Shown: positions 1 through 6,164, counted from the first letter of the stretch. The stretch is 7,882 nucleotides of DNA from Leptolyngbya sp. SIO4C1 (GCA_010671975.1 JAAHIA010000232.1:1-7882); one strand, 5' to 3'. The notes: generated by a model from the sequence alone, not told the origin. Made by a program: numbers and translations.

Positions 1-99
1 TCTGGCTAGTAGAACTGGCAGAAACTGTGGATACCATGTGGGGATACATTAACCTCAATACACCAGTGTACAATTCACGATTGACTTGCCAACCCCCCC
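1..99. other. Upstream segment, no supportable gene
   Basis: The frame starting at base 3 is open from the window edge to a TAA at 105-107. It encodes about 34 residues (WLVELAETVDTM...), but I recognise no family in it and its codon use is not convincing. It could be the tail of an upstream gene overlapping the rimI start, or simply non-coding. If the C run at 93-99 were one base shorter, this frame would join the rimI frame. Confidence 0.3.
69..74 (+). promoter_or_regulatory. Possible -10 element before rimI
   Basis: TACAAT matches the sigma-70 -10 consensus at five of six bases and lies about 25 bases before the TTG start of the acetyltransferase gene. No good -35 hexamer is present at 16-18 bases upstream (ACATTA at 17). 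This is a weak call resting on one hexamer. Confidence 0.25.
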
Positions 100-726
100 T
101 TGAGTAACCCCCCCGACAAACCTCCTGGCAAATCTCCCAGCAAACCCCTGCCTAAGTCGCTGACTTTTCTACGCTGTCAGCCGCTCACAGCGGCGCTGGT
201 ACCTGCTGTCGTAGCGCTTGATCGGCGCTGTCTGGGCGGCCTTTGGAGCGCTGCCGGCTATCAGCGAGAAATTGACAGCAGCAGCAGCGACCTGCTGGTT
301 TTGCTAGCAGCCGATGGCCCGTCTACCATCGGTCAACCGATTGGGGTAGGCTGCATCTGGGCAATTCTGGAAGAAGCGCACATCACGCTGCTCGCCATCG
401 ATTCTGACTATCAGCGGCAACGGCTCGGCCAGCTGCTGCTGACTCAGCTGCTGGTGGCCGCTCGCTGCCGCCAGCTAACACATGCCACGCTGGAGGTGCG
501 GGTTTCCAACCAAGCAGCCATTCAGCTCTATCAAAAGTTTGGCTTTCAAACAGCCGGGCAGCGAAAACAGTATTATGCCGATGGCGAAGATGCGCTGATT
601 TTGTGGTGTAGCAGCCTGCAATCTGCTGACTGGGCGCTTCGGCTGCAGCAATCTCATTTAGAATGTAGGCACTACTTATTACATCAGGGCTGGCAGCGGC
701 TTGATCTCAGGCTTTGCCAAGACTAG
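100..726 (+). CDS. rimI: RimI-like GNAT N-acetyltransferase
   Basis: This GNAT-fold enzyme should transfer acetyl from acetyl-CoA to a protein N-terminus; in E. coli RimI acetylates the N-terminal alanine of ribosomal protein bS18. The 208-residue product has a Pro/Lys-rich N-terminal extension (residues 2-19), then the GNAT domain from about residue 21. The acetyl-CoA loop is QRQRLGQ (105-111). Residues 131-149 carry the strong family signature LEVRVSN..AA..LY...GF, followed by YYADGEDALILW (158-169). In the loop, Arg108 stands where the Q/R-x-x-G-x-G/A consensus has its first glycine; Gly110 is kept. The start is uncertain: TTG at 100 is the only usual start codon after the in-frame stop at 82-84, it has no clear Shine-Dalgarno, and it sits between two C7 runs. 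The family is secure; bS18 as substrate is inferred. Confidence 0.85.
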   Translation: MSNPPDKPPGKSPSKPLPKSLTFLRCQPLTAALVPAVVALDRRCLGGLWSAAGYQREIDSSSSDLLVLLAADGPSTIGQPIGVGCIWAILEEAHITLLAIDSDYQRQRLGQLLLTQLLVAARCRQLTHATLEVRVSNQAAIQLYQKFGFQTAGQRKQYYADGEDALILWCSSLQSADWALRLQQSHLECRHYLLHQGWQRLDLRLCQD

Positions 727-735
727 GTTTCAGAG

Positions 736-763
736 TTAAGTTGCATTTATTCATAAAACTTAA
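736..763. repeat. AT-rich inverted repeat after rimI
   Basis: TTAAGTT (736-742) and AACTTAA (757-763) form a perfect 7-bp inverted repeat with a 14-nt loop, ten bases after the rimI stop codon. The stem is AT-rich and weak. It may help 3'-end formation or be incidental. Confidence 0.3.
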
Positions 764-783
764 GTATTCCTGCCCCCACGGGG

Positions 784-810
784 AGCGACTAGCGTTTGCC
801 ACTAGTCGCT
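784..810 (+). terminator. Terminator-like hairpin between rimI and clpC
   Basis: AGCGACTAG (784-792) and CTAGTCGCT (802-810) are a perfect 9-bp inverted repeat with a 9-nt loop. It is followed by ATCATCAGCCCCC rather than a T tract, so it is not a classical intrinsic terminator. Cyanobacterial terminators often lack the U run, and the position after rimI fits either 3'-end formation or an RNA-stabilising hairpin. Confidence 0.5.
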
Positions 811-830
811 ATCATCAGCCCCCTTCAATA

Positions 831-853
831 GATAACCTACAGACAACCTACAG
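831..853. repeat. Tandem 11-bp direct repeat upstream of clpC
   Basis: GATAACCTACA is followed directly by GACAACCTACA, two copies in tandem with one mismatch and a period of 11 bases, about one helical turn. They lie about 70 bases upstream of the likely clpC -10. Helically phased repeats can bind a regulator on one DNA face, but no known site is recognised. Confidence 0.4.
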
Positions 854-898
854 GAGCCCCCCCCGATAGTTGAAACCATTGCAAGTAGTGAATACCGG

Positions 899-930
899 CA
901 CAGTTTTGCCCAAAAACGCTGTGTTAGAAT
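899..930 (+). promoter_or_regulatory. Likely clpC promoter with overlapping inverted repeat
   Basis: TAGAAT (925-930) preceded by TG at 922-923 forms an extended -10 element, giving an expected RNA start near 937 and a leader of about 32 bases. The -35 region (AGTTTT at 17-bp spacing) is poor, which fits an extended -10 promoter. The inverted repeat CACAG (899-903) / CTGTG (919-923) covers the -35 region and touches the -10; inside it TTTT (904-907) and AAAA can also pair. A repressor or activator site is possible. Confidence 0.45.
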
Positions 931-950
931 CAGCGTAACCAGCACGCAGC

Positions 951-956
951 AGGTGA
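951..956 (+). promoter_or_regulatory. Ribosome binding site of clpC
   Basis: AGGTGA lies 12 bases before the ATG at 969. It is a good anti-16S match at slightly long spacing. It supports the start MFERFTEKAIKV, which is also the conserved N-terminus of cyanobacterial and plastid ClpC. Confidence 0.55.
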
Positions 957-968
957 TGGATAACCGCC

Positions 969-3440
969 ATGTTTGAACGCTTCACAGAAAAAGCCATTAA
1001 GGTGATCATGCTTGCCCAGGAGGAGGCCCGACGACTCGGGCACAACTTCGTGGGCACTGAGCAAATTCTTCTCGGCCTCATCGGCGAGGGGACAGGCGTA
1101 GCCGCCAAGGTGCTGAAATCCATGGGGGTCAATCTGAAAGATGCTCGGATCGAGGTTGAAAAGATTATTGGTCGCGGATCGGGGTTTGTCGCTGTAGAGA
1201 TTCCCTTCACACCCCGGGCCAAGCGCGTTTTAGAGCTGTCACTCGAAGAGGCCCGTCAGCTGGGCCACAACTACATCGGAACTGAGCACCTTCTGCTCGG
1301 GCTGATTCGCGAAGGCGAAGGCGTTGCCGCCCGAGTGCTTGAGAATTTAGGTGTCGATCTGTCTAAGGTGCGCACACAGGTAATTCGGATGCTGGGTGAA
1401 ACTGCCGAGGTTTCGACCGGCGGCAGCCAGGGCCGTACCAAGACGCCAACGCTAGATGAGTTCGGCTCAAACCTGACTCAGATGGCCGGCGAAGGCAAAC
1501 TCGATCCGGTTGTCGGTCGACAAAAGGAAATCGAGCGCGTCATCCAGATTTTAGGCCGTCGCACCAAAAATAATCCGGTGCTGATTGGTGAGCCTGGCGT
1601 GGGTAAGACCGCGATCGCAGAGGGGCTGGCCCAGCGCATCGCCAATGGCGACGTGCCCGACATCTTAGAAGATAAGCGGGTCGTCACCCTAGATATTGGT
1701 CTGCTGGTTGCCGGCACTAAGTATCGCGGTGAGTTTGAGGAGCGCCTCAAAAAAATCATGGATGAGATTCGCTCTGCGGCGAACGTCATCCTGGTGATTG
1801 ACGAGGTGCACACTCTGATTGGAGCGGGCGCTGCCGAGGGCGCAATCGATGCTGCTAACATTCTCAAGCCGGCCCTAGCGCGCGGCGAGCTGCAGTGTAT
1901 CGGTGCGACCACGCTCGACGAATACCGTAAGCACATCGAGCGCGATGCGGCCCTTGAGCGCCGCTTCCAGCCGGTGATGGTGGGTGAACCCAGCGTCGAT
2001 GAGACGATTGAGATTCTCCACGGGCTGCGCGATCGCTATGAGCAGCACCATAAGCTAAAAATCTTAGACGAGGCGCTGGATGCAGCAGCCAAGCTCTCTG
2101 ATCGCTATATCTCCGATCGCTATCTGCCCGACAAGGCCATTGACCTGATTGACGAAGCCGGCTCGCGGGTACGTCTAATCAACTCTCAGCTGCCGCCGGC
2201 GGCTAAGGAACTAGACAAAGAGCTGCGTCAGGTACTCAAAGACAAGGACAACGCCGTTCGCTCTCAGGACTTTGACCGAGCAGGCGAGCTGCGCGATCGC
2301 GAAATGGAAATCAAAGCTGAGATCCGTGCGATCGCTCAGAGCAAGAAGAACGAAGAGTCTCAAAGCGATGACTCGCCGCAGGTCACTGAGGAAGACATTG
2401 CCCATATCGTCGCCTCTTGGACCGGCGTACCGGTGAACAAGCTGACCGAATCTGAGTCGGAAAAGCTGCTGCATATGGAAGACACGCTGCATCAGCGCGT
2501 CATCGGCCAGGACGAAGCCGTAAAAGCCATTTCGCGCGCCATTCGCCGGGCTCGAGTCGGCCTCAAGAACCCCAACCGACCGATTGCCAGCTTTGTATTC
2601 TCTGGCCCTACCGGCGTGGGTAAAACAGAGCTAGCCAAGTCGCTAGCAGCCTATTTCTTCGGCTCCGAAGAAGCCATGATTCGGCTCGATATGTCCGAAT
2701 TTATGGAGCGCCATACGGTCTCTAAGCTGATTGGTTCGCCGCCGGGCTATGTCGGCTACAGCGAAGGCGGTCAGCTCACCGAGGCAGTGCGGCGACGCCC
2801 CTATACGGTGGTCCTGTTCGACGAGATTGAGAAGGCACACCCCGATGTCTTCAACATGCTGCTGCAGATCTTAGAAGATGGTCGTCTGACTGATGCCAAA
2901 GGTCGCACGGTTGACTTCAAGAACACGCTGCTGATCTTGACTTCTAACATCGGGTCGAAGGTAATTGAGAAAGGCGGCGGCGGCCTTGGCTTTGAGCTTG
3001 AAGAAGATCAGGCCGAGTCCCAGTACAACCGCATTCGCTCGCTGGTGAATGAAGAGCTCAAGCAGTATTTCCGGCCTGAGTTCCTCAACCGCCTCGACGA
3101 AATCATCGTCTTCCGTCAGCTCACCAAGGACGAGGTGAAGGAAATCTCAGACATTCTGCTCAAGGAAGTCTTTGCTCGTCTCACAGAGCAAGGCATCACG
3201 CTGGAGGTGACTGAGAAATTCAAAGAGCGGCTGGTCGAAGAAGGCTACAACCCCAGCTACGGAGCGCGTCCGCTGCGCCGCGCAATCATGCGCTTGCTAG
3301 AGGACAGCCTGGCTGAGGAAATTCTCTCAAGCCGTTTGAAAGATGGCGACACGGCTGTGGTCGATGTCGACGAAAACGGCAAGGTAGTCATTTCAGCCCA
3401 GGAAAAGCGCGAGCTGCTCCCACAGGGAGCTGAGAGCTAG
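969..3440 (+). CDS. clpC: ClpC, AAA+ unfoldase of the Clp protease
   Basis: ClpC is an HSP100 hexamer that unfolds proteins with ATP and feeds them into the ClpP-type protease; in cyanobacteria it works with ClpP3/ClpR and ClpS-type adaptors. At 823 residues it is full length. Two Clp_N repeats cover residues 1-145 (GHNFVGTEQILLGL and GHNYIGTEHLLLGL). The first AAA+ module has Walker A GEPGVGKT (207-214), Walker B VILVIDE (273-279) and Arg331/Arg332. The middle domain contains a UVR-like coiled coil (about 416-452). The second module has Walker A GPTGVGKT (546-553), Walker B VVLFDE (614-619), the arginine finger in FLNRLD (Arg708) and sensor 2 GARPLRR (765-771). The LGF tripeptide at 673-675 sits in the loop that docks on ClpP, so this is a protease partner, not a ClpB disaggregase. 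All key residues are intact. Confidence 0.98.
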   Translation: MFERFTEKAIKVIMLAQEEARRLGHNFVGTEQILLGLIGEGTGVAAKVLKSMGVNLKDARIEVEKIIGRGSGFVAVEIPFTPRAKRVLELSLEEARQLGHNYIGTEHLLLGLIREGEGVAARVLENLGVDLSKVRTQVIRMLGETAEVSTGGSQGRTKTPTLDEFGSNLTQMAGEGKLDPVVGRQKEIERVIQILGRRTKNNPVLIGEPGVGKTAIAEGLAQRIANGDVPDILEDKRVVTLDIGLLVAGTKYRGEFEERLKKIMDEIRSAANVILVIDEVHTLIGAGAAEGAIDAANILKPALARGELQCIGATTLDEYRKHIERDAALERRFQPVMVGEPSVDETIEILHGLRDRYEQHHKLKILDEALDAAAKLSDRYISDRYLPDKAIDLIDEAGSRVRLINSQLPPAAKELDKELRQVLKDKDNAVRSQDFDRAGELRDREMEIKAEIRAIAQSKKNEESQSDDSPQVTEEDIAHIVASWTGVPVNKLTESESEKLLHMEDTLHQRVIGQDEAVKAISRAIRRARVGLKNPNRPIASFVFSGPTGVGKTELAKSLAAYFFGSEEAMIRLDMSEFMERHTVSKLIGSPPGYVGYSEGGQLTEAVRRRPYTVVLFDEIEKAHPDVFNMLLQILEDGRLTDAKGRTVDFKNTLLILTSNIGSKVIEKGGGGLGFELEEDQAESQYNRIRSLVNEELKQYFRPEFLNRLDEIIVFRQLTKDEVKEISDILLKEVFARLTEQGITLEVTEKFKERLVEEGYNPSYGARPLRRAIMRLLEDSLAEEILSSRLKDGDTAVVDVDENGKVVISAQEKRELLPQGAES

Positions 3441-3455
3441 CCGAGCTATGTTCAG

Positions 3456-3480
3456 GGCTCAGTTAAAGTCTGACTGAGCC
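3456..3480 (+). terminator. Hairpin after clpC
   Basis: GGCTCAGT (3456-3463) and ACTGAGCC (3473-3480) form a perfect 8-bp stem with a 9-nt loop, 15 bases after the clpC stop. Only scattered Ts follow (TCAAGTTCT). It probably acts with the stronger hairpin just downstream to end or protect the clpC message. Confidence 0.6.
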
Positions 3481-3492
3481 TCAAGTTCTAAG

Positions 3493-3550
3493 AAAATAGC
3501 GACCCCTTTCGCTAGCGTGCAGACCGCACAGGCGAAGGGGGTTGCTGTTT
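3493..3550 (+). terminator. Strong, possibly bidirectional terminator hairpin
   Basis: A long stem pairs 3494-3512 with 3532-3550: 19 pairs with three G-T wobbles, around a GC-rich core (CCCC opposite GGGG). An inner GTGC/GCAC pairing (3517-3520 and 3526-3529) lies within the loop. An A-run precedes the stem and GTTTAT follows it, so it could terminate on both strands. No minus-strand gene needs it here; its main job is likely ending the clpC transcript. Confidence 0.7.
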
Positions 3551-3581
3551 ATGAACGCTCGTTCATTAATTTTCATAAACA
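3546..3581. promoter_or_regulatory. Cluster of nested palindromes, possible operator
   Basis: ATGAACG-CT-CGTTCAT (3551-3566) is a perfect 7-bp-arm palindrome with a 2-bp centre. Its left arm also belongs to a second perfect 10-bp inverted repeat, TGTTTATGAA (3546-3555) and TTCATAAACA (3572-3581). Thus one TGAA half-site can pair with either of two TTCA half-sites. Short-spaced TGAAC/GTTCA palindromes resemble operators of TetR-type repressors. The cluster lies 15-50 bases upstream of the likely -35 of the next gene. The sequence structure is plain; the operator role is inferred. Confidence 0.4.
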
Positions 3582-3595
3582 CAGATAACGCTTTC

Positions 3596-3625
3596 TTGCT
3601 TTGAGAAACGCCCAGATTCGATAAT
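3596..3625 (+). promoter_or_regulatory. Likely promoter of the Ala-rich protein gene
   Basis: TTGCTT (3596-3601) and GATAAT (3620-3625) are separated by 18 bases; the -10 matches consensus at five of six. RNA would start near 3632, giving a leader of about 45 bases. GGGAG at 3661-3665, 11 bases before the ATG, is the probable ribosome binding site. Confidence 0.45.
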
Positions 3626-3676
3626 GAGGGTAATTGGTTTAAGTGTTCGTCCTCCTGATCGGGAGCAGTCGCTAGC

Positions 3677-4246
3677 ATGGGTTTTATTAGCAAGATTTTT
3701 AGCGGAATTATTTCATTTTTAGGGAGCATATTTGGCGTGTTTGGTAAACTCTTAGGCTTGAAAAAGTCAGGGTACTATCTTGAGCTAGACGACGCTAAAG
3801 AAGCCGTCGCTGAAGCTGGAGAAGCGGCCGTCGAGGCAGCCAAAAATCTCTTACCGAACGAAGAAGCGGCTCCAGAGGAAGCAGCAGAAGCAGCGGATAC
3901 GCCTGCCGAAGCAGCGCCGTCTGCTAAGGCAGCCTCTGCTCAGGCTAAGCAAGCTGCGCCAGCCAAGAAGAAGGGGAAAGCTGACGCTAAGTCGGCAGCA
4001 ACGGTTAAGACCGCAGCGGCACCTGCCGCAGCAGCACCGACTGCTTCAATGCCTTCCGATCCGGTTGAGGTGATTCGCGCTGCGCTGGCTAATTCCAGTT
4101 CATCTAGCTCGGCTAGCAGCAACGGTGCCAGCGAGGCAACCTTCGCGACCGACTATCTAGTGCAGCCAGCGTCAAACTCGCGCCGCCGCCCTGGCCCTAG
4201 CCTCTCACCGTTTAAGGATATGGCAAAAAGCGTCGGCAAGCGCTAA
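3677..4246 (+). CDS. Ala-rich protein of unknown function, probably cyanobacterial
   Basis: I know no named function. The 189-residue product has three parts. Residues 1-30 form a Gly/Ile/Phe-rich segment ending in KK (MGFISKIFSG... KLLGLKK) that reads as a membrane-binding amphipathic helix rather than a signal peptide; SGYYLELDDAK follows. Residues about 41-126 are acidic, then lysine-rich, with about a quarter of the whole protein being alanine, so this part is probably disordered. After DPVEVIRAALA (128-138) and a serine run (140-148) comes a basic C-terminal block with FATDYL (156-161) and SRRRPGPSLSPFKDMAKSVG (168-187), which looks like a conserved docking motif. A family of cyanobacterial hypothetical proteins with similar ends exists as far as I recall. 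The gene is monocistronic, with its own promoter and terminator. A membrane-tethered scaffold or adaptor is a guess. Confidence 0.85.
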   Translation: MGFISKIFSGIISFLGSIFGVFGKLLGLKKSGYYLELDDAKEAVAEAGEAAVEAAKNLLPNEEAAPEEAAEAADTPAEAAPSAKAASAQAKQAAPAKKKGKADAKSAATVKTAAAPAAAAPTASMPSDPVEVIRAALANSSSSSSASSNGASEATFATDYLVQPASNSRRRPGPSLSPFKDMAKSVGKR

Positions 4247-4302
4247 GCAGCGTTAAACCTTAGCTCATAGACCTCAGTTAATAGCTGTCATGGGCATGGT
4301 TT

Positions 4303-4329
4303 GGGCCGATTCATATCGGCCCTTTTATT
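4303..4329 (+). terminator. Intrinsic terminator of the Ala-rich gene
   Basis: GGGCCGAT (4303-4310), loop TCAT, ATCGGCCC (4315-4322), then TTTTATT: a classical Rho-independent terminator for plus-strand transcription, 56 bases after the stop codon. The minus-strand gene ending at 4370 has only a weak AGCTT/AAGCT repeat (4343-4360) of its own. Confidence 0.88.
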
Positions 4330-4369
4330 TGGCTTGGAGTCTAGCTTGGTCATCTAAGCTGCGAGTCTT

Positions 4370-5329
4370 TTAGCGGCTAGCGTAGGCAGCCAGCGGCTCT
4401 TGAATAAATCGAATATAGAAATGTCGGAAGGTTGATTTCAATACTCGAGGCAGGCCAAAGTCAATTGGCACCAGCTGTGTGGGTAGCTGCCAGTCGTCAA
4501 TCTGAAGCGCTGGCGGCCTAAGCAAAGGAAAATCTATATCGCTCAGCGCCAAATTGAGGCCTAGCTGCTGAGCCGCAGCCACGGTTGGTACCTGCTGCGG
4601 CTTGACCTGCAACACTTCGAGAAGCGCTCTGTCTAATGCAAAAACATTATCAGACGCGCCTAGCAGACCCAGCTGACGCGGCTCGCCGCCGCTAGGGCCG
4701 TTGCCCTCGTGCCCAACAATGCCGTCGATGATAGTGAGTTCAGGCGCGAGTATCTGCGCCGTCTGCACCAGCATTTGCGCAAACTGCTGCCGATCTTTGC
4801 CGGCTTCCATATGCCACCAGGCCTTCATTTTGCCCGGTACGCAGCCAAACAGATTTTTGACACCTAGCGTCAGAGTGAGCTGAACGTGAGACTTGACTTT
4901 GGGCAGGTTAATCAGCACGTCAGCCTCCATCGCTTCTTTAGAGAGCAGCAGATGATTGAACGCTGAGCTATCGGTGGCGTAGCGCTTGCCGTGTAGTTCG
5001 ACGATTGGCAGCGCTGCCCGCTCTGCCCAGACAAGCAGGCCGTTTGCCTTAGCGACGCCTCGCGCACTGCCAAACGCCGGGCTATCGCCTAGAAACGGCT
5101 GCCCGCCCGCCGCTTTGACCAGCTCAGCCACAACATATACCATCTCGGGGCGCGTGGTGCAGGCTTTAGTCGGTCGAGACCCGGTTAATAGATTAGGCTT
5201 AAGCAATACTCGATCGCCGGGCTGGACAAACCGTTGAATGCCACCCAGCGGCGCTAGCAGCGTTTCTATCTGATGCTGAAGCGCGTCAATCTGATAGGAC
5301 TGAGCGCGAACAAGACTCACCGATGACAT
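4370..5329 (-). CDS. DUF362 domain protein
   Basis: This matches the DUF362 family, whose reaction is not established. From the ATG at 5329 the protein has 319 residues. Typical landmarks are VLLKPNLL (about 41-48), LGDSPAFGS (80-88), INLPKVKSH (140-148), GVKNLFG (156-162), PGKMKAWWH (165-173) and DGIVGHEGNGP (202-212). Many DUF362 proteins carry a C-terminal 4Fe-4S ferredoxin domain; this one does not, and it has too few cysteines for one. There is no signal peptide, so it is probably cytoplasmic. The reading frame extends to a TTG at 5383, but that would overlap the likely promoter, and family members as I remember them start at MSSVSLVR, so I choose 5329. It is transcribed divergently from the DUF554 gene. 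Family assignment is firm; function is open. Confidence 0.88.
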   Translation of the reverse strand: MSSVSLVRAQSYQIDALQHQIETLLAPLGGIQRFVQPGDRVLLKPNLLTGSRPTKACTTRPEMVYVVAELVKAAGGQPFLGDSPAFGSARGVAKANGLLVWAERAALPIVELHGKRYATDSSAFNHLLLSKEAMEADVLINLPKVKSHVQLTLTLGVKNLFGCVPGKMKAWWHMEAGKDRQQFAQMLVQTAQILAPELTIIDGIVGHEGNGPSGGEPRQLGLLGASDNVFALDRALLEVLQVKPQQVPTVAAAQQLGLNLALSDIDFPLLRPPALQIDDWQLPTQLVPIDFGLPRVLKSTFRHFYIRFIQEPLAAYASR

Positions 5330-5354
5330 AGGCGTACCGCAGCTGTGCCTTCTT

Positions 5355-5383
5355 ATTTTGCAGGGGCTATAGGGAAATCGCAA
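5355..5383 (-). promoter_or_regulatory. Likely promoter of the DUF362 gene
   Basis: Read on the minus strand, TTGCGA (5383-5378) and CAAAAT (5360-5355) are 17 bases apart, each matching consensus at four of six. RNA would start near 5348, about 19 bases before the ATG at 5329. The -35 ends just before the ATG of the divergent gene, so the two expression signals share this 56-bp region. Confidence 0.4.
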
Positions 5384-5385
5384 AT

Positions 5386-6138
5386 ATGATGCTGAGCTTT
5401 TGGGCTAAAACCAGCGGCACTTGGATCAACGTGGCCCTGGTGCTGCTAGGCACCGGCTGCGGACTGCTGCTGCGCAATCGGCTGCCGCTAGCAATGCAGT
5501 CCATCATCACGCAGGCGGTTGGGCTGACGACCCTTTTTATTGGCCTGAGCATGGCGCAGACGCTCAGCGAGGTGACGGCGGGCGCGATCGCAGGCATCAT
5601 TCTAGCGCTGATAGCCTTGGTATGTGGCGGTTTAGCTGGCGAATGGTGGCAGATTGAAAAGCGCCTGGTGGCGATTGGCGATGCGCTCAAGACCCGCTTT
5701 CGCGGCGGTGGCCGCTTTACTGAGGGCTTTGTCGCCGCTAGCCTGCTGTTTTGCGTAGGGCCAATGGCTATTTTAGGTAGCTTAAACAACGGCCTGATTG
5801 GTGACGGCACGATTTTAGTGATCAAAGGAACGATGGACGGGCTGGTCTCCATTGCGCTGACCGGCAGCTACGGCATTGGCGTCGGCTTTGCCATTTTGCC
5901 GGTGCTCGTCTATCAAGGCAGCCTGTCGCTGCTGGCCAGCAGCCTGGCCGGCAACCTGGCCGATCCGGCGAACGATCCGCGCATTTTGCTCATTACCGGC
6001 GTTGGCGGCATTATGATTCTGGGTCTGGGGCTCAACCTGATTGAGGTTGCCAAAATTCGCGTTGCCTCTTTTCTACCCGCGCTGCTGCTGGTGCCGCTGC
6101 TGTACGGCGTGGCGGTCAATTTTAGCCCCGGAGGTTGA
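5386..6138 (+). CDS. DUF554 family membrane protein
   Basis: This 250-residue protein is a multi-pass inner-membrane protein of the DUF554 (YdfK/YqgA-like) family, proposed to be transporters, with no proven substrate. Hydrophobic segments fall near residues 12-30, 38-57, 64-84, 114-134, 152-180, 200-220 and 228-245. Family marks are the opening GTWINVALVLLGTGCGLLL, the GEWWQIEKRL loop (85-94) and the central block GFVAASLLFCVGPMAILGS (114-132), followed by KGTMDGLVSIAL and ILPVLVYQGSL. AGGGA at 5371-5375 is a plausible ribosome binding site for either of two adjacent ATG codons (5386 or 5389). It is divergent from the DUF362 gene and its stop codon lies within the likely rpmI promoter. Length and motifs look complete. 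Confidence 0.9.
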   Translation: MMLSFWAKTSGTWINVALVLLGTGCGLLLRNRLPLAMQSIITQAVGLTTLFIGLSMAQTLSEVTAGAIAGIILALIALVCGGLAGEWWQIEKRLVAIGDALKTRFRGGGRFTEGFVAASLLFCVGPMAILGSLNNGLIGDGTILVIKGTMDGLVSIALTGSYGIGVGFAILPVLVYQGSLSLLASSLAGNLADPANDPRILLITGVGGIMILGLGLNLIEVAKIRVASFLPALLLVPLLYGVAVNFSPGG

Positions 6139-6164
6139 AGCATCCCCTTTTGGCATAGTAAAAT
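6135..6164 (+). promoter_or_regulatory. Likely rpmI-rplT promoter
   Basis: TTGAAG (6135-6140) and TAAAAT (6159-6164) are 18 bases apart; the -10 matches at five of six and the -35 at four of six. The -35 overlaps the TGA stop of the DUF554 gene. The expected leader is about 25 bases, too short for a large L20-binding leader structure such as in Bacillus. Confidence 0.5.

Noticed and set aside
848..1222. Minus-strand ORF of 124 codons across the clpC start
   Set aside because: It lies opposite the conserved clpC N-terminal domain and promoter, and the protein shows no family motif.
1478..1936. Minus-strand ORF of 152 codons inside clpC
   Set aside because: It is antisense to the first AAA+ module and its Ser/Arg/Pro-rich composition is typical of a mirror frame.
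3481..3729. Minus-strand ORF of 82 codons in the spacer after clpC
   Set aside because: It runs through the terminator, the palindromes and the predicted promoter into the start of the Ala-rich gene; no ribosome binding site or recognisable domain.
3780..4120. Ala-codon-rich stretch as a possible DNA repeat or CRISPR-like array
   Set aside because: Repetition is of GCA/GCT/GCC-type alanine codons at irregular spacing; no constant repeat with unique spacers is present.
5330..5383. Longer DUF362 start at TTG 5383
   Set aside because: It adds 18 residues unlike the family, and the codon lies in the likely -35 element; ATG at 5329 matches the expected N-terminus.
5367..5852. Minus-strand ORF of 161 codons opposite the DUF554 gene
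   Set aside because: It is antisense to a well-supported membrane protein and has no family features.
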